DNA of 64,000 nt, taken from the NCBI RefSeq assembly GCF_027912515.1, contig NZ_CP115464.1, forward strand, positions 3,449,501 through 3,513,500, given 5' to 3'. Positions 1 to 12,053 of the stretch are shown here, one piece after another (within the stretch, counting starts at the first letter, position 1; each line of letters starts with the position of its first letter). Under the pieces are notes generated by a model, which was not told the origin of the DNA, ran no database searches, and saw only the letters and a program-made list of their open reading frames with translations. The stretch comes from Brevundimonas sp. NIBR10 (GTDB lineage: Bacteria > Pseudomonadota > Alphaproteobacteria > Caulobacterales > Caulobacteraceae). Made by a program: the position numbers and the translations under genes.

Positions 1-1519
1 AATCTACGACACCACTAACTGGACGAAAATTGGCGAGCTTGATCCTGGCGTTCTCATCAACACTCAGGGCAACGGCTCAGCGTTCGGACGGATGCAAGTC
101 GTCGACGATGGTCGCCTTCTGCTCATGACTACTACGGGTGGCGTGCGTGTGTTGGATCTCAATGCGCGCCTGATGACCAGCATCACAGGTACTGCTGGCA
201 GCGACACATTGACGGGCTCCGTCGGCGGCGACTCACTCTTCGGCTTGGGTGGCAACGACAATCTGGTTGGTGGAGAAGGCGACGACATTCTAGTTGGCGC
301 TGCCGGTGCCGATGCGATGACCGGTGGATCGGGGTCCGACACCTTCCGCTATCTGGCGACGTCGGATTCCACGGCGGCGGTTCAGGACACGATCACCGAC
401 TTCGTCACCGGGACGGACCGGATCGATCTGACGGCGCTGAATCCGACGAGCGTCAGCGTGGGCCGGCTGGCCGGCGGCGTGTCGGTGGTCTTCGCTGAGA
501 CGCCGGGCGGGGCCTTCCAAGCCTATGTCAACGGCGCGGTGAACTCGAACGACTTCATCTTCAACGGAGCCATCGGCGCCTTCATCATCGGCTCGGCCGA
601 TGCCGACACCATCGTCGGCTCGTCGCGGCCCGATCCCCTGCTGGGCAATGACGGGGCCGACACCATCACCGGCGGTGGTGGCGCGGACGCCATCGCGGGC
701 GGGGCGGGGCGTGACGTGTTCCGCTACGAGTCGCGAGGCGATTCCAATCAGACGACCGGCTTCGACAATCTGTACGACTTCGTGACGGGCGAGGACCGGA
801 TCGACCTGCAACTGATCGGCGCAACCTCGATCTCGGTCCTGAGGACCGACAACGGCTCCAGCTTCGTCTATGCCGAGACGGCGGCCGGCAGTTTCCTGAC
901 CACGGCGGCCGGACAGGCGATCAACGGCACCGACTTCATCTATTCTGGCGGGTTCGGCATCTACATGGTCGGGTCGGGGGTCGCCGACATCCTCATCGGG
1001 ACCGGCCTGGCTGATCCGATCGCAGGCGGTGCGGGCAATGACACCATCACCGGCGGCGGCGGGGCGGACGCGATGTTCGGCGACGCGGGGGCGGACACCT
1101 TCGTCTATGTGGCGGCTTCGGATTCGACGGCGGCGGCGACGGACGGCATCTTCGGCTTCGTGTCCGGCCAGGATCGCCTGGATCTGAGGGCGGTAAGAAC
1201 CGGCGCGTCGGACACCTTCGGCATCGCCTATCTGCAGGGCGGGTCGTTCTTGTTCGTGGACCTCGGTGGCAACGGTTCGACCGACATGGTTATCGGCCTG
1301 GCCGGGACGACGCTGGTCGCTTCCGACATCCTGTGGGCGACCGGGGCGATCGGCGAGGAACCGGCGGTCAAGGATGCCGGGCCCCAGATCCTGCCGGGCG
1401 TGGACGAGATCGACCTGTTCGACACCGACATGGCCTTCGACCTGTCGCCGCACACCGGCCGCTACCTGCTGGACCTGGAGGGCGCACGCGGGTTCCACGG
1501 GCAAGACTGGTATCTGTAG
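1..1519 (+). CDS. RTX calcium-binding protein with N-terminal propeller-like segment, 5' truncated
   Basis: The frame is open from base 2 to the stop at 1519, so the start lies left of the window. The first residues (IYDTTNWTKIGEL, then GRLLLMTTTGGVRVLDLN) resemble a blade of a beta-propeller/YVTN-type repeat. The rest is three copies of a module of about 140 residues. Each has hemolysin-type nonapeptides (GGxGxDxxx, for example GGNDNLVGGEGDDILVG), then a D-[TV]-F-x-Y block ending in DFVTGxDRIDL, like the serralysin C-terminal region. Such proteins are calcium-loaded outside the cell after type I secretion. The last residues, HGQDWYL, match the end of the second RTX protein at 32449-34410 and probably form part of the secretion signal. 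No type I transporter genes are in the window. The full domain order is unknown because the N-terminus is missing. Confidence 0.85.
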   Translation, partial: IYDTTNWTKIGELDPGVLINTQGNGSAFGRMQVVDDGRLLLMTTTGGVRVLDLNARLMTSITGTAGSDTLTGSVGGDSLFGLGGNDNLVGGEGDDILVGAAGADAMTGGSGSDTFRYLATSDSTAAVQDTITDFVTGTDRIDLTALNPTSVSVGRLAGGVSVVFAETPGGAFQAYVNGAVNSNDFIFNGAIGAFIIGSADADTIVGSSRPDPLLGNDGADTITGGGGADAIAGGAGRDVFRYESRGDSNQTTGFDNLYDFVTGEDRIDLQLIGATSISVLRTDNGSSFVYAETAAGSFLTTAAGQAINGTDFIYSGGFGIYMVGSGVADILIGTGLADPIAGGAGNDTITGGGGADAMFGDAGADTFVYVAASDSTAAATDGIFGFVSGQDRLDLRAVRTGASDTFGIAYLQGGSFLFVDLGGNGSTDMVIGLAGTTLVASDILWATGAIGEEPAVKDAGPQILPGVDEIDLFDTDMAFDLSPHTGRYLLDLEGARGFHGQDWYL

Positions 1520-1568
1520 ATATCCGGACAGCGTTCACAGACGGCGGCGGCGGACCTAGTATCACCGC

Positions 1569-2495
1569 ATGACCCAACGCCCCGCCGTCCTGATCATGCA
1601 GTGTCACCTGGGGCAGCTGACGCCGTTTCTGGAGAGCGCGTACGACGTCTATCGGTTCTGGGAGGGGCCGCTGGCGCAGGCTGAGCCTCTGATCCAGGCG
1701 GTGATCGTGGCGGGCGAGTTCGAGCTGGACAAGGGGTTGATCGAGCGGTTGCCGGGCTTGCGGCTGCTCGCCTGTTTCACCTCGGGCTATGACCGGATCG
1801 ACGTCGAATGGTGTCGGGCGCGGGGGTTGGCGGTCAGCCATGCGCCGGGGGTCAATCACGAGGATGTCGCCGACCACGCCATCGGCCTGATCCTCGCCGC
1901 GCGGCGCGAGATCGTGCGCGGCGACCGGGAGCTGAGGGCCGGGCTGTGGACGGTGGAGTCAAAGCTGATGACGCCGTCGCTGGGCGGGCAGCGGGTCGGG
2001 ATCGTCGGCATGGGTCTGATCGGCGAAGCGGTGGCGCGGCGGGCCGAGGCGATGCGGATGACCGTGCGCTGGTGGGGGCCGCGCGAGAAGGCCGGCCCGT
2101 GGCCCCGCGCCGACAGCCTGATCGCGCTGGCGGCCGACAGCGACATCCTGGTGGTCGCGTGCCGGGCGGATGAGACCAATGTCGGGCTGATTTCGGCCGA
2201 GGTGATCGCGGCGCTAGGGCCGCAGGGGTTGCTGGTCAATGTGGCGCGCGGCCAGGTGGTGGACGAGGACGCCCTGATCGCGGCCTTGCGGTCCGGCGCC
2301 CTGGGTCAGGCGGCGCTGGACGTGTTCGAGACCGAGCCGGTCGACGCGGCGCGCTGGGCCGAGGTGCCCAACACCGTCCTGACGCCCCACACGGGCGGGG
2401 CGACCCAGGAGGCGGTGCGGGGCATGCTGATGCTGCTGATGCAGAACCTTCAGGCGGTGTTCGCAGGCGAACCGCCGGTGACGCCCGTGGCCTGA
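1569..2495 (+). CDS. D-isomer-specific 2-hydroxyacid dehydrogenase (glyoxylate/hydroxypyruvate reductase type)
   Basis: A 308-residue cytosolic NAD(P)-dependent reductase of 2-oxo acids. The dinucleotide-binding glycine motif is GMGLIG at residues 147-152. The catalytic arginine lies in VNVARG (R227), the glutamate in DVFETEP (about 254-256) and the histidine in TPHTGG (H274). Length fits the family. Substrate cannot be read from sequence; glyoxylate or hydroxypyruvate is the usual guess for this group. It begins 50 bases after the RTX gene stop, on the same strand, and meets the EF-hand gene tail-to-tail with only 7 bases between them. The ATG at 1569 is the first in-frame start with a full Rossmann-family N-terminus. 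Confidence 0.88.
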   Translation: MTQRPAVLIMQCHLGQLTPFLESAYDVYRFWEGPLAQAEPLIQAVIVAGEFELDKGLIERLPGLRLLACFTSGYDRIDVEWCRARGLAVSHAPGVNHEDVADHAIGLILAARREIVRGDRELRAGLWTVESKLMTPSLGGQRVGIVGMGLIGEAVARRAEAMRMTVRWWGPREKAGPWPRADSLIALAADSDILVVACRADETNVGLISAEVIAALGPQGLLVNVARGQVVDEDALIAALRSGALGQAALDVFETEPVDAARWAEVPNTVLTPHTGGATQEAVRGMLMLLMQNLQAVFAGEPPVTPVA

Positions 2496-2502
2496 CGGGG
2501 GT

Positions 2503-2916
2503 TTAGCGGCCGCCGTCGGGGGTGGGCATGGCCGTGCCGCCGCCCAGAAGGCCGCGCCCCAGGTCGAAGCCCCGGAACTGGGCCCGCTCGGCCGGGCTGA
2601 TCGAGCCGTCGCCGTCGAGGTCCAGCCGGGCGAACATTGCGGCGTAGCTTGCATGGTATTCGGTGCGGGTGACGCGGCCGTCGCGGTTGGCGTCGGCGCG
2701 GGACAGGCCCTGACCGGCCGCGCCCAGGTCCTGGGCCGCGCGGGCCAGTTCGGAGGCGCTGAGCACCCCGCTCTGGTCGAAGTCGGCGGCGTCGAAGGTC
2801 TCGTCGGCCTTGGCGGTCATGGCGGCCAGGGTCATGGCCCCGCCGGCCTGGGCGAGCGCCAGCGACGGCAGGACGGCGGCGCTCACGGCCGCGACGGCGA
2901 AGATGGTCTTGAACAT
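2503..2916 (-). CDS. Secreted EF-hand protein
   Basis: A 137-residue protein with a signal peptide (MFKTIFAVAAVSAAVLPSLALAQA, cleavage after ALA) followed by three EF-hand-like calcium loops: DFDQSGVLSASEL, DANRDGRVTRTEY and DLDGDGSISPAER. All three keep Asp at loop position 1 and an acidic residue at or near position 12, so calcium binding in the periplasm is likely. The ATG at 2916 has a good ribosome binding site (AGGAGACC just upstream). Such small EF-hand proteins are common in Caulobacteraceae and mostly uncharacterised; a buffer or sensor role is a guess. It is transcribed away from the sahR regulator, with about 150 bases of shared upstream DNA. Confidence 0.85.
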   Translation of the reverse strand: MFKTIFAVAAVSAAVLPSLALAQAGGAMTLAAMTAKADETFDAADFDQSGVLSASELARAAQDLGAAGQGLSRADANRDGRVTRTEYHASYAAMFARLDLDGDGSISPAERAQFRGFDLGRGLLGGGTAMPTPDGGR

Positions 2917-3035
2917 TGCGGTCTCCTGAAACCAGCCCCTTCAACGATCCTAGCGCGGCATTCCTTCGCAGGCGAGGGGGGCCGCCGCGCGCGAAAGCGA
3001 TGAACCGATCGGCCCAGGCGTTTTTCCTTGCCAAA

Positions 3036-3059
3036 ACATATAAGGATATCCTTATATGT
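3036..3059. promoter_or_regulatory. Perfect 24-bp palindrome, probable SahR operator
   Basis: The half-site ACATATAAGGAT is followed directly by its exact reverse complement ATCCTTATATGT, with no spacer. It ends 4 bases before the ATG of the ArsR-type regulator, so a bound repressor would block both the transcription start and ribosome access for the sahR-metF-metH run. ArsR-family proteins bind such dyads. Because the palindrome occupies the usual Shine-Dalgarno zone, the message may be leaderless. Confidence 0.88.
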
Positions 3060-3063
3060 CTGT

Positions 3064-4032
3064 ATGTCCCTGACGGCGGAACAGACAGTGGAAGCCCTGC
3101 GCGCGGCCGGCGAGCCGACCCGCCTGCGCATCCTCGCCCTGCTGGCCAGCGAGGAACTGTCGGTGATGGAACTGTCCAGCGTGCTGGAGCAGAGCCAGCC
3201 TCGCGTGTCGCGCCACCTCAAGGTCATGAGCGACGCCCGGCTGATCGAGCGGTTTCCCGACGGGGCCCGGGTCTTCTATCGCCTGTCGTCCGAGCCGGTG
3301 ACGCGACGCCTGATCGAGACCATCCTGGACCTGCTGGCCGACACGGCGGGCGAGGACGACCTTCTGCGCCTGGATCAGGTCCGCAACGAGCGCCAGGCCG
3401 CCGCCGCCGCCTATTTCGAGCGCGTCGCGCCGCAGTGGGACCGCATCCGCTCCCTCTATGTCGCCGAGACCGCCGTCGAGGCCGCGATCCGCGACGCCGC
3501 GGGCGATGGGCCGTTCGAGCGGATCGTCGACCTGGGTACCGGATCGGGCCGGATGCTGACCCTGCTGGGGGCCCGGGCGCGGCGGCTGACGGGGCTGGAT
3601 CTCAGCCACAACATGCTCAACATCGCCCGCACCAATGTCGCCGAGGCCGGGCTGACCAATGTCGAACTGAGGCACGGCGACATCTTCTCGACCCGGCTGC
3701 CGGCGGGCAGTGCCGACCTCGTGCTGGTGCATCAGGTCCTGCACTATCTGGCCGATCCGCATGCGGCGGTCACCGAAGCAGCGCGACTGGTGTCGCCCGG
3801 CGGCCGGATCCTGATCGTCGACTTCGCCCAGCACGAGTTGGAACACCTGCGCGCCGAGCACCAGCACCGCCGCCTCGGCTTTGCCGCCGAGGAGATCGAC
3901 GGCTGGCTGGCGGACGCGGGCCTGACCACTGAGGCGCCGGTCGCCCTGCCGCCCGACACGGACGGCCTGACCGTCACCATCTGGGGCGCCGTTCGCCCTG
4001 CCCTTTCCGCCCTGACCAGGAGCGCCGCCTGA
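3064..4032 (+). CDS. sahR: ArsR-family regulator fused to SAM-methyltransferase-like domain, SahR type
   Basis: A 322-residue two-domain protein. Residues 1-90 are an ArsR winged helix (LRILALLASEELSVMELSSV, with recognition helix around SQPRVSRHLKVM). From about residue 115 there is a class I methyltransferase fold with the SAM-binding motif IVDLGTGSGRML (155-165). SahR regulators in Proteobacteria have this architecture: the methylase-like domain senses S-adenosylhomocysteine and relieves repression of SAM-cycle genes. The operon context (metF and metH follow directly) fits that role. I chose the ATG at 3064; a TTG at 3028 would add 12 residues read through the palindrome and is less likely. 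The gene overlaps metF in a TGATG stop-start. A catalytic methyltransferase role is not excluded. Confidence 0.87.
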   Translation: MSLTAEQTVEALRAAGEPTRLRILALLASEELSVMELSSVLEQSQPRVSRHLKVMSDARLIERFPDGARVFYRLSSEPVTRRLIETILDLLADTAGEDDLLRLDQVRNERQAAAAAYFERVAPQWDRIRSLYVAETAVEAAIRDAAGDGPFERIVDLGTGSGRMLTLLGARARRLTGLDLSHNMLNIARTNVAEAGLTNVELRHGDIFSTRLPAGSADLVLVHQVLHYLADPHAAVTEAARLVSPGGRILIVDFAQHELEHLRAEHQHRRLGFAAEEIDGWLADAGLTTEAPVALPPDTDGLTVTIWGAVRPALSALTRSAA

Positions 4033-5009
4033 TGGCCCTCGCCGCCGTGAAATCCGAGGGGGCCAACCCCTCCAATCTGGCCGCCGCCCGCGCCCTGCTG
4101 CTGTCGCCGCTGGGCCCGGTCGCGCGCGCCGGGGACAACGCCAATCCGGTGCGGGTCTCGTTCGAATTCTTTCCGCCCAAGACCGACAAGGCCGAGGAGA
4201 CCCTGTGGCAAGCCGTGCGTCGGCTGGAGCCGCTGAACCCCGCCTTCGTGTCGGTGACCTATGGTGCCGGCGGCTCGACCCGCGAGCGGACGCACCGCAC
4301 GGTGCAGCGGATGCTGACGGAAACCACGCTGAAACCCGCCGCCCACCTGACCTGCGTCGACGCCTCCAGAGCCGAGGTCGATGAGGTGATCGAAAGCTAT
4401 AAGGCGATCGGTGTCGATCACATCGTGGCCCTGCGCGGCGATCCGCCCGGAACCGACGGCATCGGCGGCGTCTATCAGCCGCGCGCGGACGGATACGCCA
4501 ACGCCACCGAACTGGCCCTAGCCATCCAGCGCGTCGGCGGCTTCCAGACCAGCGTCGGCGCCTATCCCGAGAAACACCCCGAAAGCCCGTCGATCGAGCA
4601 CGACATCGATGTGCTGAAGGCCAAGGTCGACGCCGGAGCGACGCGGCTGATCAGCCAGTTCTTCTTCGACATCGACGCCTTCCTGCGCTTCCGTGACCGC
4701 ATCCGCGCGGCGGGCGTGACCATTCCCCTGCTGCCCGGCATCATGCCGGTGTCGAACTTCGGGGCCTTGCAGCGGATGAGCGCATCCTGCGGCGCCTCGG
4801 TCCCGGGCTGGCTGGCATCGCATTTCGACGGCCTGGACGACGACCCCGAAACCCGCAAGCTGCTGGCCGCCTCGGTCGCCGCCGAAACCTGCGCCCGGCT
4901 GCAGGAAGAGGGTTTCTCCGACTTCCACTTCTACACCCTGAACCGCGCCGACCTGGTCTATGCGATCTGCCGCGTGCTGGGCGTTCGCGAACAGAAGGCC
5001 GCTGCCTGA
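4032..5009 (+). CDS. metF: Methylenetetrahydrofolate reductase
   Basis: 325 residues; reduces 5,10-methylene-THF to 5-methyl-THF with FADH2, supplying the methyl group for MetH. The family signature FEFFPPKT (residues 44-51) holds the catalytic glutamate, and FVSVTYGAGGSTRERT and HIVALRGDPP follow in the expected order. There is an N-terminal extension of about 40 residues before the barrel compared with E. coli MetF. The start is supported by the TGATG overlap with sahR. The stop is one base before the metH N-half start, so the genes are almost certainly co-transcribed and translationally coupled. Confidence 0.95.
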   Translation: MALAAVKSEGANPSNLAAARALLLSPLGPVARAGDNANPVRVSFEFFPPKTDKAEETLWQAVRRLEPLNPAFVSVTYGAGGSTRERTHRTVQRMLTETTLKPAAHLTCVDASRAEVDEVIESYKAIGVDHIVALRGDPPGTDGIGGVYQPRADGYANATELALAIQRVGGFQTSVGAYPEKHPESPSIEHDIDVLKAKVDAGATRLISQFFFDIDAFLRFRDRIRAAGVTIPLLPGIMPVSNFGALQRMSASCGASVPGWLASHFDGLDDDPETRKLLAASVAAETCARLQEEGFSDFHFYTLNRADLVYAICRVLGVREQKAAA

Positions 5010-5010
5010 C

Positions 5011-6105
<1,095 letters not shown>

Positions 6106-6226
6106 TATCCACACTGGCCAGATCATCCGGGCTCGGGCGCATTCGCGGCGCCTCCTGCCCTAGTCACGCTCGTCGAACCGTGTTGCTCTTCTCGCATCTG
6201 CGAAATGAGCCAGGGGGATATGAGTC

Positions 6227-7786
6227 ATGATCGGCACGAGGCGGGCGTTTCTGACGCGGGTGGCGGCGGTGGCCGGGACCGGCGGGATGTATATGGCCAT
6301 GCGGGCCATGGGGCTGGTGGACGACGGCGTCGCCCATGCCCAGACGCCGACCCTCGCGGCGGGCTCCGGCGACGGCGCGAGCGTGGTCATCCTGGGTGCC
6401 GGTGTGGCCGGGCTCAGCGCGGCCTATGAGCTGAAGAAGGCCGGATATGCCGTCACGGTGCTCGAGGCGCGCGATCGGGTCGGGGGGCGCAACTGGACCG
6501 TCCGTCGCGGCTCCAAGATCGCCCACACCGACAAGCCGGAACAGGTCTGCACCTTCGACGAGGGCCAGTATTTCAACGCCGGCCCCGCCCGCATCCCCAG
6601 CCACCATCAGGCCACCATCGGCTACTGCAAGGAACTGGGCGTCGAGATGGAGGTGCTGGTCAACCACTCGCACGGGGCCCTGATCCAGGCCGAGGGGTTG
6701 AACGGCGGCAAGCCTTTGCAGATGCGTCAGGCGATCCACAATATCCGCGGCAACGTCGCCTCCCTGCTGGCCAAGGGCGTGCGGAACGGCGGCGTCGACG
6801 TGGCCCTGAGCGCCGAGGACAAGGCCCTGCTGGTCGAGAACCTGATCGGCTGGGGCGAGCTGGACCCCGATTTGATGTTCCGCCATAGCGAGAGCGCCGG
6901 CTTCGCCATCGAGCCAGCCGCGGGCGATATCGAGGGCAAGCCGCGCGACGCCATGGTGCTGGCCTCGCTGCTGCACCCGATGGCCTGGGGCGCGCCCGCC
7001 TTCCACGACATCATCGACATGCAGGCGACCATGCTCCAGCCGGTCGGGGGCATGGACCGCATTCCCATGGCGTTCGCCGACAAGCTGGGCGCGGCGATAA
7101 CCCTGAACGCCCAGATCACCGGCCTGAAGCGCAAGGGCACGGGCGTCGAGGCGACCTGGAAGGATGCGGCCGGCGCAAGCCACGCGATCACCGCCGACCA
7201 CTGCATCTGTACCATTCCCTTCTCGGTCCTGGCCGGGATCGACAACGACTTCTCGGCCGACCGGAAGGCGGTGGTCAAGAACGCCCGCTATGCCGACTCG
7301 GTCAAGATCGCGTTCCAGGCACCCCGGTTCTGGGAGACCAACGACCACATCTATGGCGGCCTGTCGTTCACCGACCGCGACACCCTGATGACCTGGTATC
7401 CGTCCGGCAAATTCCTGCACGCGAAGGGTATCCTGGTCGCGGGCTACAGTTTCGCAGGCCCCGCGACGCGTCTGGGGTCCCTGCCCCTGGCCGAGGGCCA
7501 CGCCTATGCGCGCGAGACCGTCGAACGGCTGCATCCGGGCCAGAGCGGCTCCCTGACCGACGGCGTCACCGTCCACTGGCGCAGCATCCCCTACAGCCTG
7601 GGCATCGAAGGACCAGTGGCTCGGCAAGACCCGACGGGCTATACGTTGATGAACGAGCCGGACGGGCCCTATCTGTTCGCCGGCGAACACCTGAGCCACG
7701 TCGGTGCCTGGCAGCAGGGTGCCTTCGTCAGCGCCTGGCGCGCCGTCAACGCCATCGCCGCCCGTCGCCAATCCGCAGCCGCCTGA
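6227..7786 (+). CDS. Tat-exported flavin amine oxidase
   Basis: 519 residues. The N-terminus MIGTRRAFLTRVAAVAG has a twin-arginine motif (R5-R6) and a hydrophobic stretch ending near AHAQ, so the folded flavoprotein is probably sent to the periplasm. The FAD-binding GAGVAG is at 57-62, followed by LEARDRVGGR typical of monoamine/L-amino-acid oxidases, and the C-terminal FAD contact is in YLFAGEHLSHVGAWQQGA. Such enzymes oxidise amines or amino acids to imines, releasing hydrogen peroxide; the substrate is not deducible. It lies between the two metH halves, on the same strand, and precedes a secreted Rid-family protein by 15 bases. The 121 bases upstream could hold a separate promoter. Confidence 0.87.
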   Translation: MIGTRRAFLTRVAAVAGTGGMYMAMRAMGLVDDGVAHAQTPTLAAGSGDGASVVILGAGVAGLSAAYELKKAGYAVTVLEARDRVGGRNWTVRRGSKIAHTDKPEQVCTFDEGQYFNAGPARIPSHHQATIGYCKELGVEMEVLVNHSHGALIQAEGLNGGKPLQMRQAIHNIRGNVASLLAKGVRNGGVDVALSAEDKALLVENLIGWGELDPDLMFRHSESAGFAIEPAAGDIEGKPRDAMVLASLLHPMAWGAPAFHDIIDMQATMLQPVGGMDRIPMAFADKLGAAITLNAQITGLKRKGTGVEATWKDAAGASHAITADHCICTIPFSVLAGIDNDFSADRKAVVKNARYADSVKIAFQAPRFWETNDHIYGGLSFTDRDTLMTWYPSGKFLHAKGILVAGYSFAGPATRLGSLPLAEGHAYARETVERLHPGQSGSLTDGVTVHWRSIPYSLGIEGPVARQDPTGYTLMNEPDGPYLFAGEHLSHVGAWQQGAFVSAWRAVNAIAARRQSAAA

Positions 7787-7801
7787 ACCGGAGACCGCAC
7801 C

Positions 7802-8320
7802 ATGAAGATTGTTGTACCTGCCCTGACCGCCGCACTGTTCTTCTGCGCCGCCCCCGCCCTGGCCCAGAGCCATGACCACCCCGCGATCGAGCGCACCTAT
7901 GGCTCGCCGACGGCCTTCATCGCCTCGACGGTGACGGTCCCGGCCGGGTCGGAGCTGATCTTCCTGTCTGGCCAGTTGCCTGACGTTACCGACACCACGG
8001 CACCCGCCGGTTCGGTCGAGGCCTATGGTGACACCGAAGCCCAGTCGGCCTCGACCTTCGCCAAGATCGAGCGGCTGCTGGCCACGCGGAACCTGACCAT
8101 GGGCGATGTGGTGTCGATGACCGTCTATCTGACGGCGGCGCCAGGCTCCGAGCGCATGGATTTCGCGGGCATGATGCGGGCCTACGGCAAGTATTTCGGC
8201 ACGGCCGAACAGCCGAACCGCCCCTCGCGCTCCACGGTCCAGGTCGCAGGCCTGGCCGGGCCGGGCTTCCTGGTCGAGATCGAGGTCACCGCCGCCCGCC
8301 TGCCGGCCCACGCCCACTAG
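7802..8320 (+). CDS. Secreted Rid-family (YjgF/UK114) protein lacking the catalytic arginine
   Basis: 172 residues with a signal peptide ([23 protein letters not shown]) and a Rid-fold domain (residues 40-165: [11 protein letters not shown], then [11 protein letters not shown], then [13 protein letters not shown] and [12 protein letters not shown]). RidA hydrolyses reactive imines/enamines, and such products could come from the oxidase just upstream, so the pairing is suggestive. However, the arginine that RidA needs (in its VARLP segment) aligns with Gly150 here (VAGLA). Members without it are not expected to be imine deaminases. Function is therefore open: ligand binding, a chaperone-like role or a subunit of the oxidase are possible. 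Good start: ATG at 7802 soon after GGAGACC. Confidence 0.85.
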   Translation: MKIVVPALTAALFFCAAPALAQSHDHPAIERTYGSPTAFIASTVTVPAGSELIFLSGQLPDVTDTTAPAGSVEAYGDTEAQSASTFAKIERLLATRNLTMGDVVSMTVYLTAAPGSERMDFAGMMRAYGKYFGTAEQPNRPSRSTVQVAGLAGPGFLVEIEVTAARLPAHAH

Positions 8321-8334
8321 ATACGAAAGTCCGT

Positions 8335-8358
8335 CTGCCCGTTCGCGGGAACGGGCAG
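8335..8358 (+). promoter_or_regulatory. Intercistronic hairpin before metH C-half
   Basis: A perfect 10-bp stem (CTGCCCGTTC / GAACGGGCAG) with a GCGG loop lies between the Rid-like gene and metH C-half, 15 bases before the latter's ATG. No U-run follows, so it is not a standard terminator. It may protect the mRNA end or set translation of the downstream gene. Confidence 0.7.
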
Positions 8359-8373
8359 CGAAAGAACAAGCGT

Positions 8374-11040
<2,667 letters not shown>

Positions 11041-11090
11041 TCGGCGAACCGCTGGCGCGCACGGCGGGCGGCGGTCTATAGGCCGGGACC

Positions 11091-12038
11091 ATGGCACCGC
11101 CCCAACCCGTGAAACGCCCCGGCTGGCACTGGACCGCCTACTGGTCGCGGGGCCGGGCCGAGGTTATGTCGATCGACACCCCGACGGGGCCGCGTGCGCT
11201 CGACACCTCCGCTCTGTGGACCGGGTTTTTCGGGACCTTCCCGGCGGGGGCCCGCCTTCTTGACCTGGCCACGGGGTCGGGTGAAGTCGCGCGCTATGCC
11301 CAGGCCGCGGGTCCGTTCGACGTGACCGGCGTGGACTATGCGGACATCCCCGCGACGCCTGCGGGTGAGGCTGGCCCGACCTTCATCGGCGGTGTGGCCG
11401 TCGAGGCCCTGCCGTTCGAGGCCGACACGTTCGACGGAATCTCGTCACAGTTCGGCATCGAATACGCCGATCACCGTCCTGCGCTGGCGGAACTGTCGCG
11501 CGTCCTGAAGCCCGGCGGACGGGCGCGGTTGCTGGTGCATCATGCCGACAGCGTCATCACGCAACAGGCCCGGGCCCAGATGAAGGCCTATGACGCGGTG
11601 CTGGGCACCGGCACCGCCGTCCGGTTGGGCCGCCGCGCCTTTGCCGCGCAGGGAAAAGCCGACGCGACCGCACGCGCCGCGTCCCACGCCGCCTTCGCCC
11701 AGGCCGTCACGAAATGCCGAAGCCAGATCGGCACGGGTCCGGCGTTCGATACCGTCACCTATATGGTCAGCTACCTGGGCGACCTGGCGGACCGCATCGC
11801 GGCCTATGAGCCGTCCAGCGGCCTGGCCCGGCTTGATGACTTCGAGTTCGGCAACGCCGCCCGGCGCCATCGCCAGCTGTGCCAGACCCGCGCGGCCCTG
11901 GATGTCGACGGGCTGGAGCGATTTCTGGCCCGGGCCGAGGGTGTCGGCCTGAGCGTCACGGCGCGCGCGCTCGAGCATGACGCCTATGGCGCATTGCTGG
12001 GCTGGCGGATCGACCTGTCCAGGTCGCCCGCAGGCTGA
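11091..12038 (+). CDS. Class I SAM-dependent methyltransferase
   Basis: 315 residues, cytosolic. Motif I is LLDLATGSGEVARYA (about residues 56-70); an acidic residue in VTGVDYAD probably binds the ribose, and SSQFGIEYADHRPALAELSRVLKPGGRARLLVHH is the typical post-motif region of UbiE/methyltransferase-11 proteins. Substrate unknown. It starts 50 bases after metH on the same strand and could be a late member of the methionine transcript, which would make sense for a SAM user, but this is inference. The tail meets the minus-strand gene at 12054. Confidence 0.8.
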   Translation: MAPPQPVKRPGWHWTAYWSRGRAEVMSIDTPTGPRALDTSALWTGFFGTFPAGARLLDLATGSGEVARYAQAAGPFDVTGVDYADIPATPAGEAGPTFIGGVAVEALPFEADTFDGISSQFGIEYADHRPALAELSRVLKPGGRARLLVHHADSVITQQARAQMKAYDAVLGTGTAVRLGRRAFAAQGKADATARAASHAAFAQAVTKCRSQIGTGPAFDTVTYMVSYLGDLADRIAAYEPSSGLARLDDFEFGNAARRHRQLCQTRAALDVDGLERFLARAEGVGLSVTARALEHDAYGALLGWRIDLSRSPAG

Positions 12039-12053
12039 ACGCGACAGTCCGGC

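Noticed and set aside
290..1504. A 404-codon frame antisense to the first RTX gene
   Set aside because: It mirrors the repeats of the RTX frame and has no recognisable domain or ribosome site.
3000..3063. SAM riboswitch in front of the methionine block
   Set aside because: The leader is taken up by a perfect protein-type dyad and is too short for a SAM-II or SAH aptamer.
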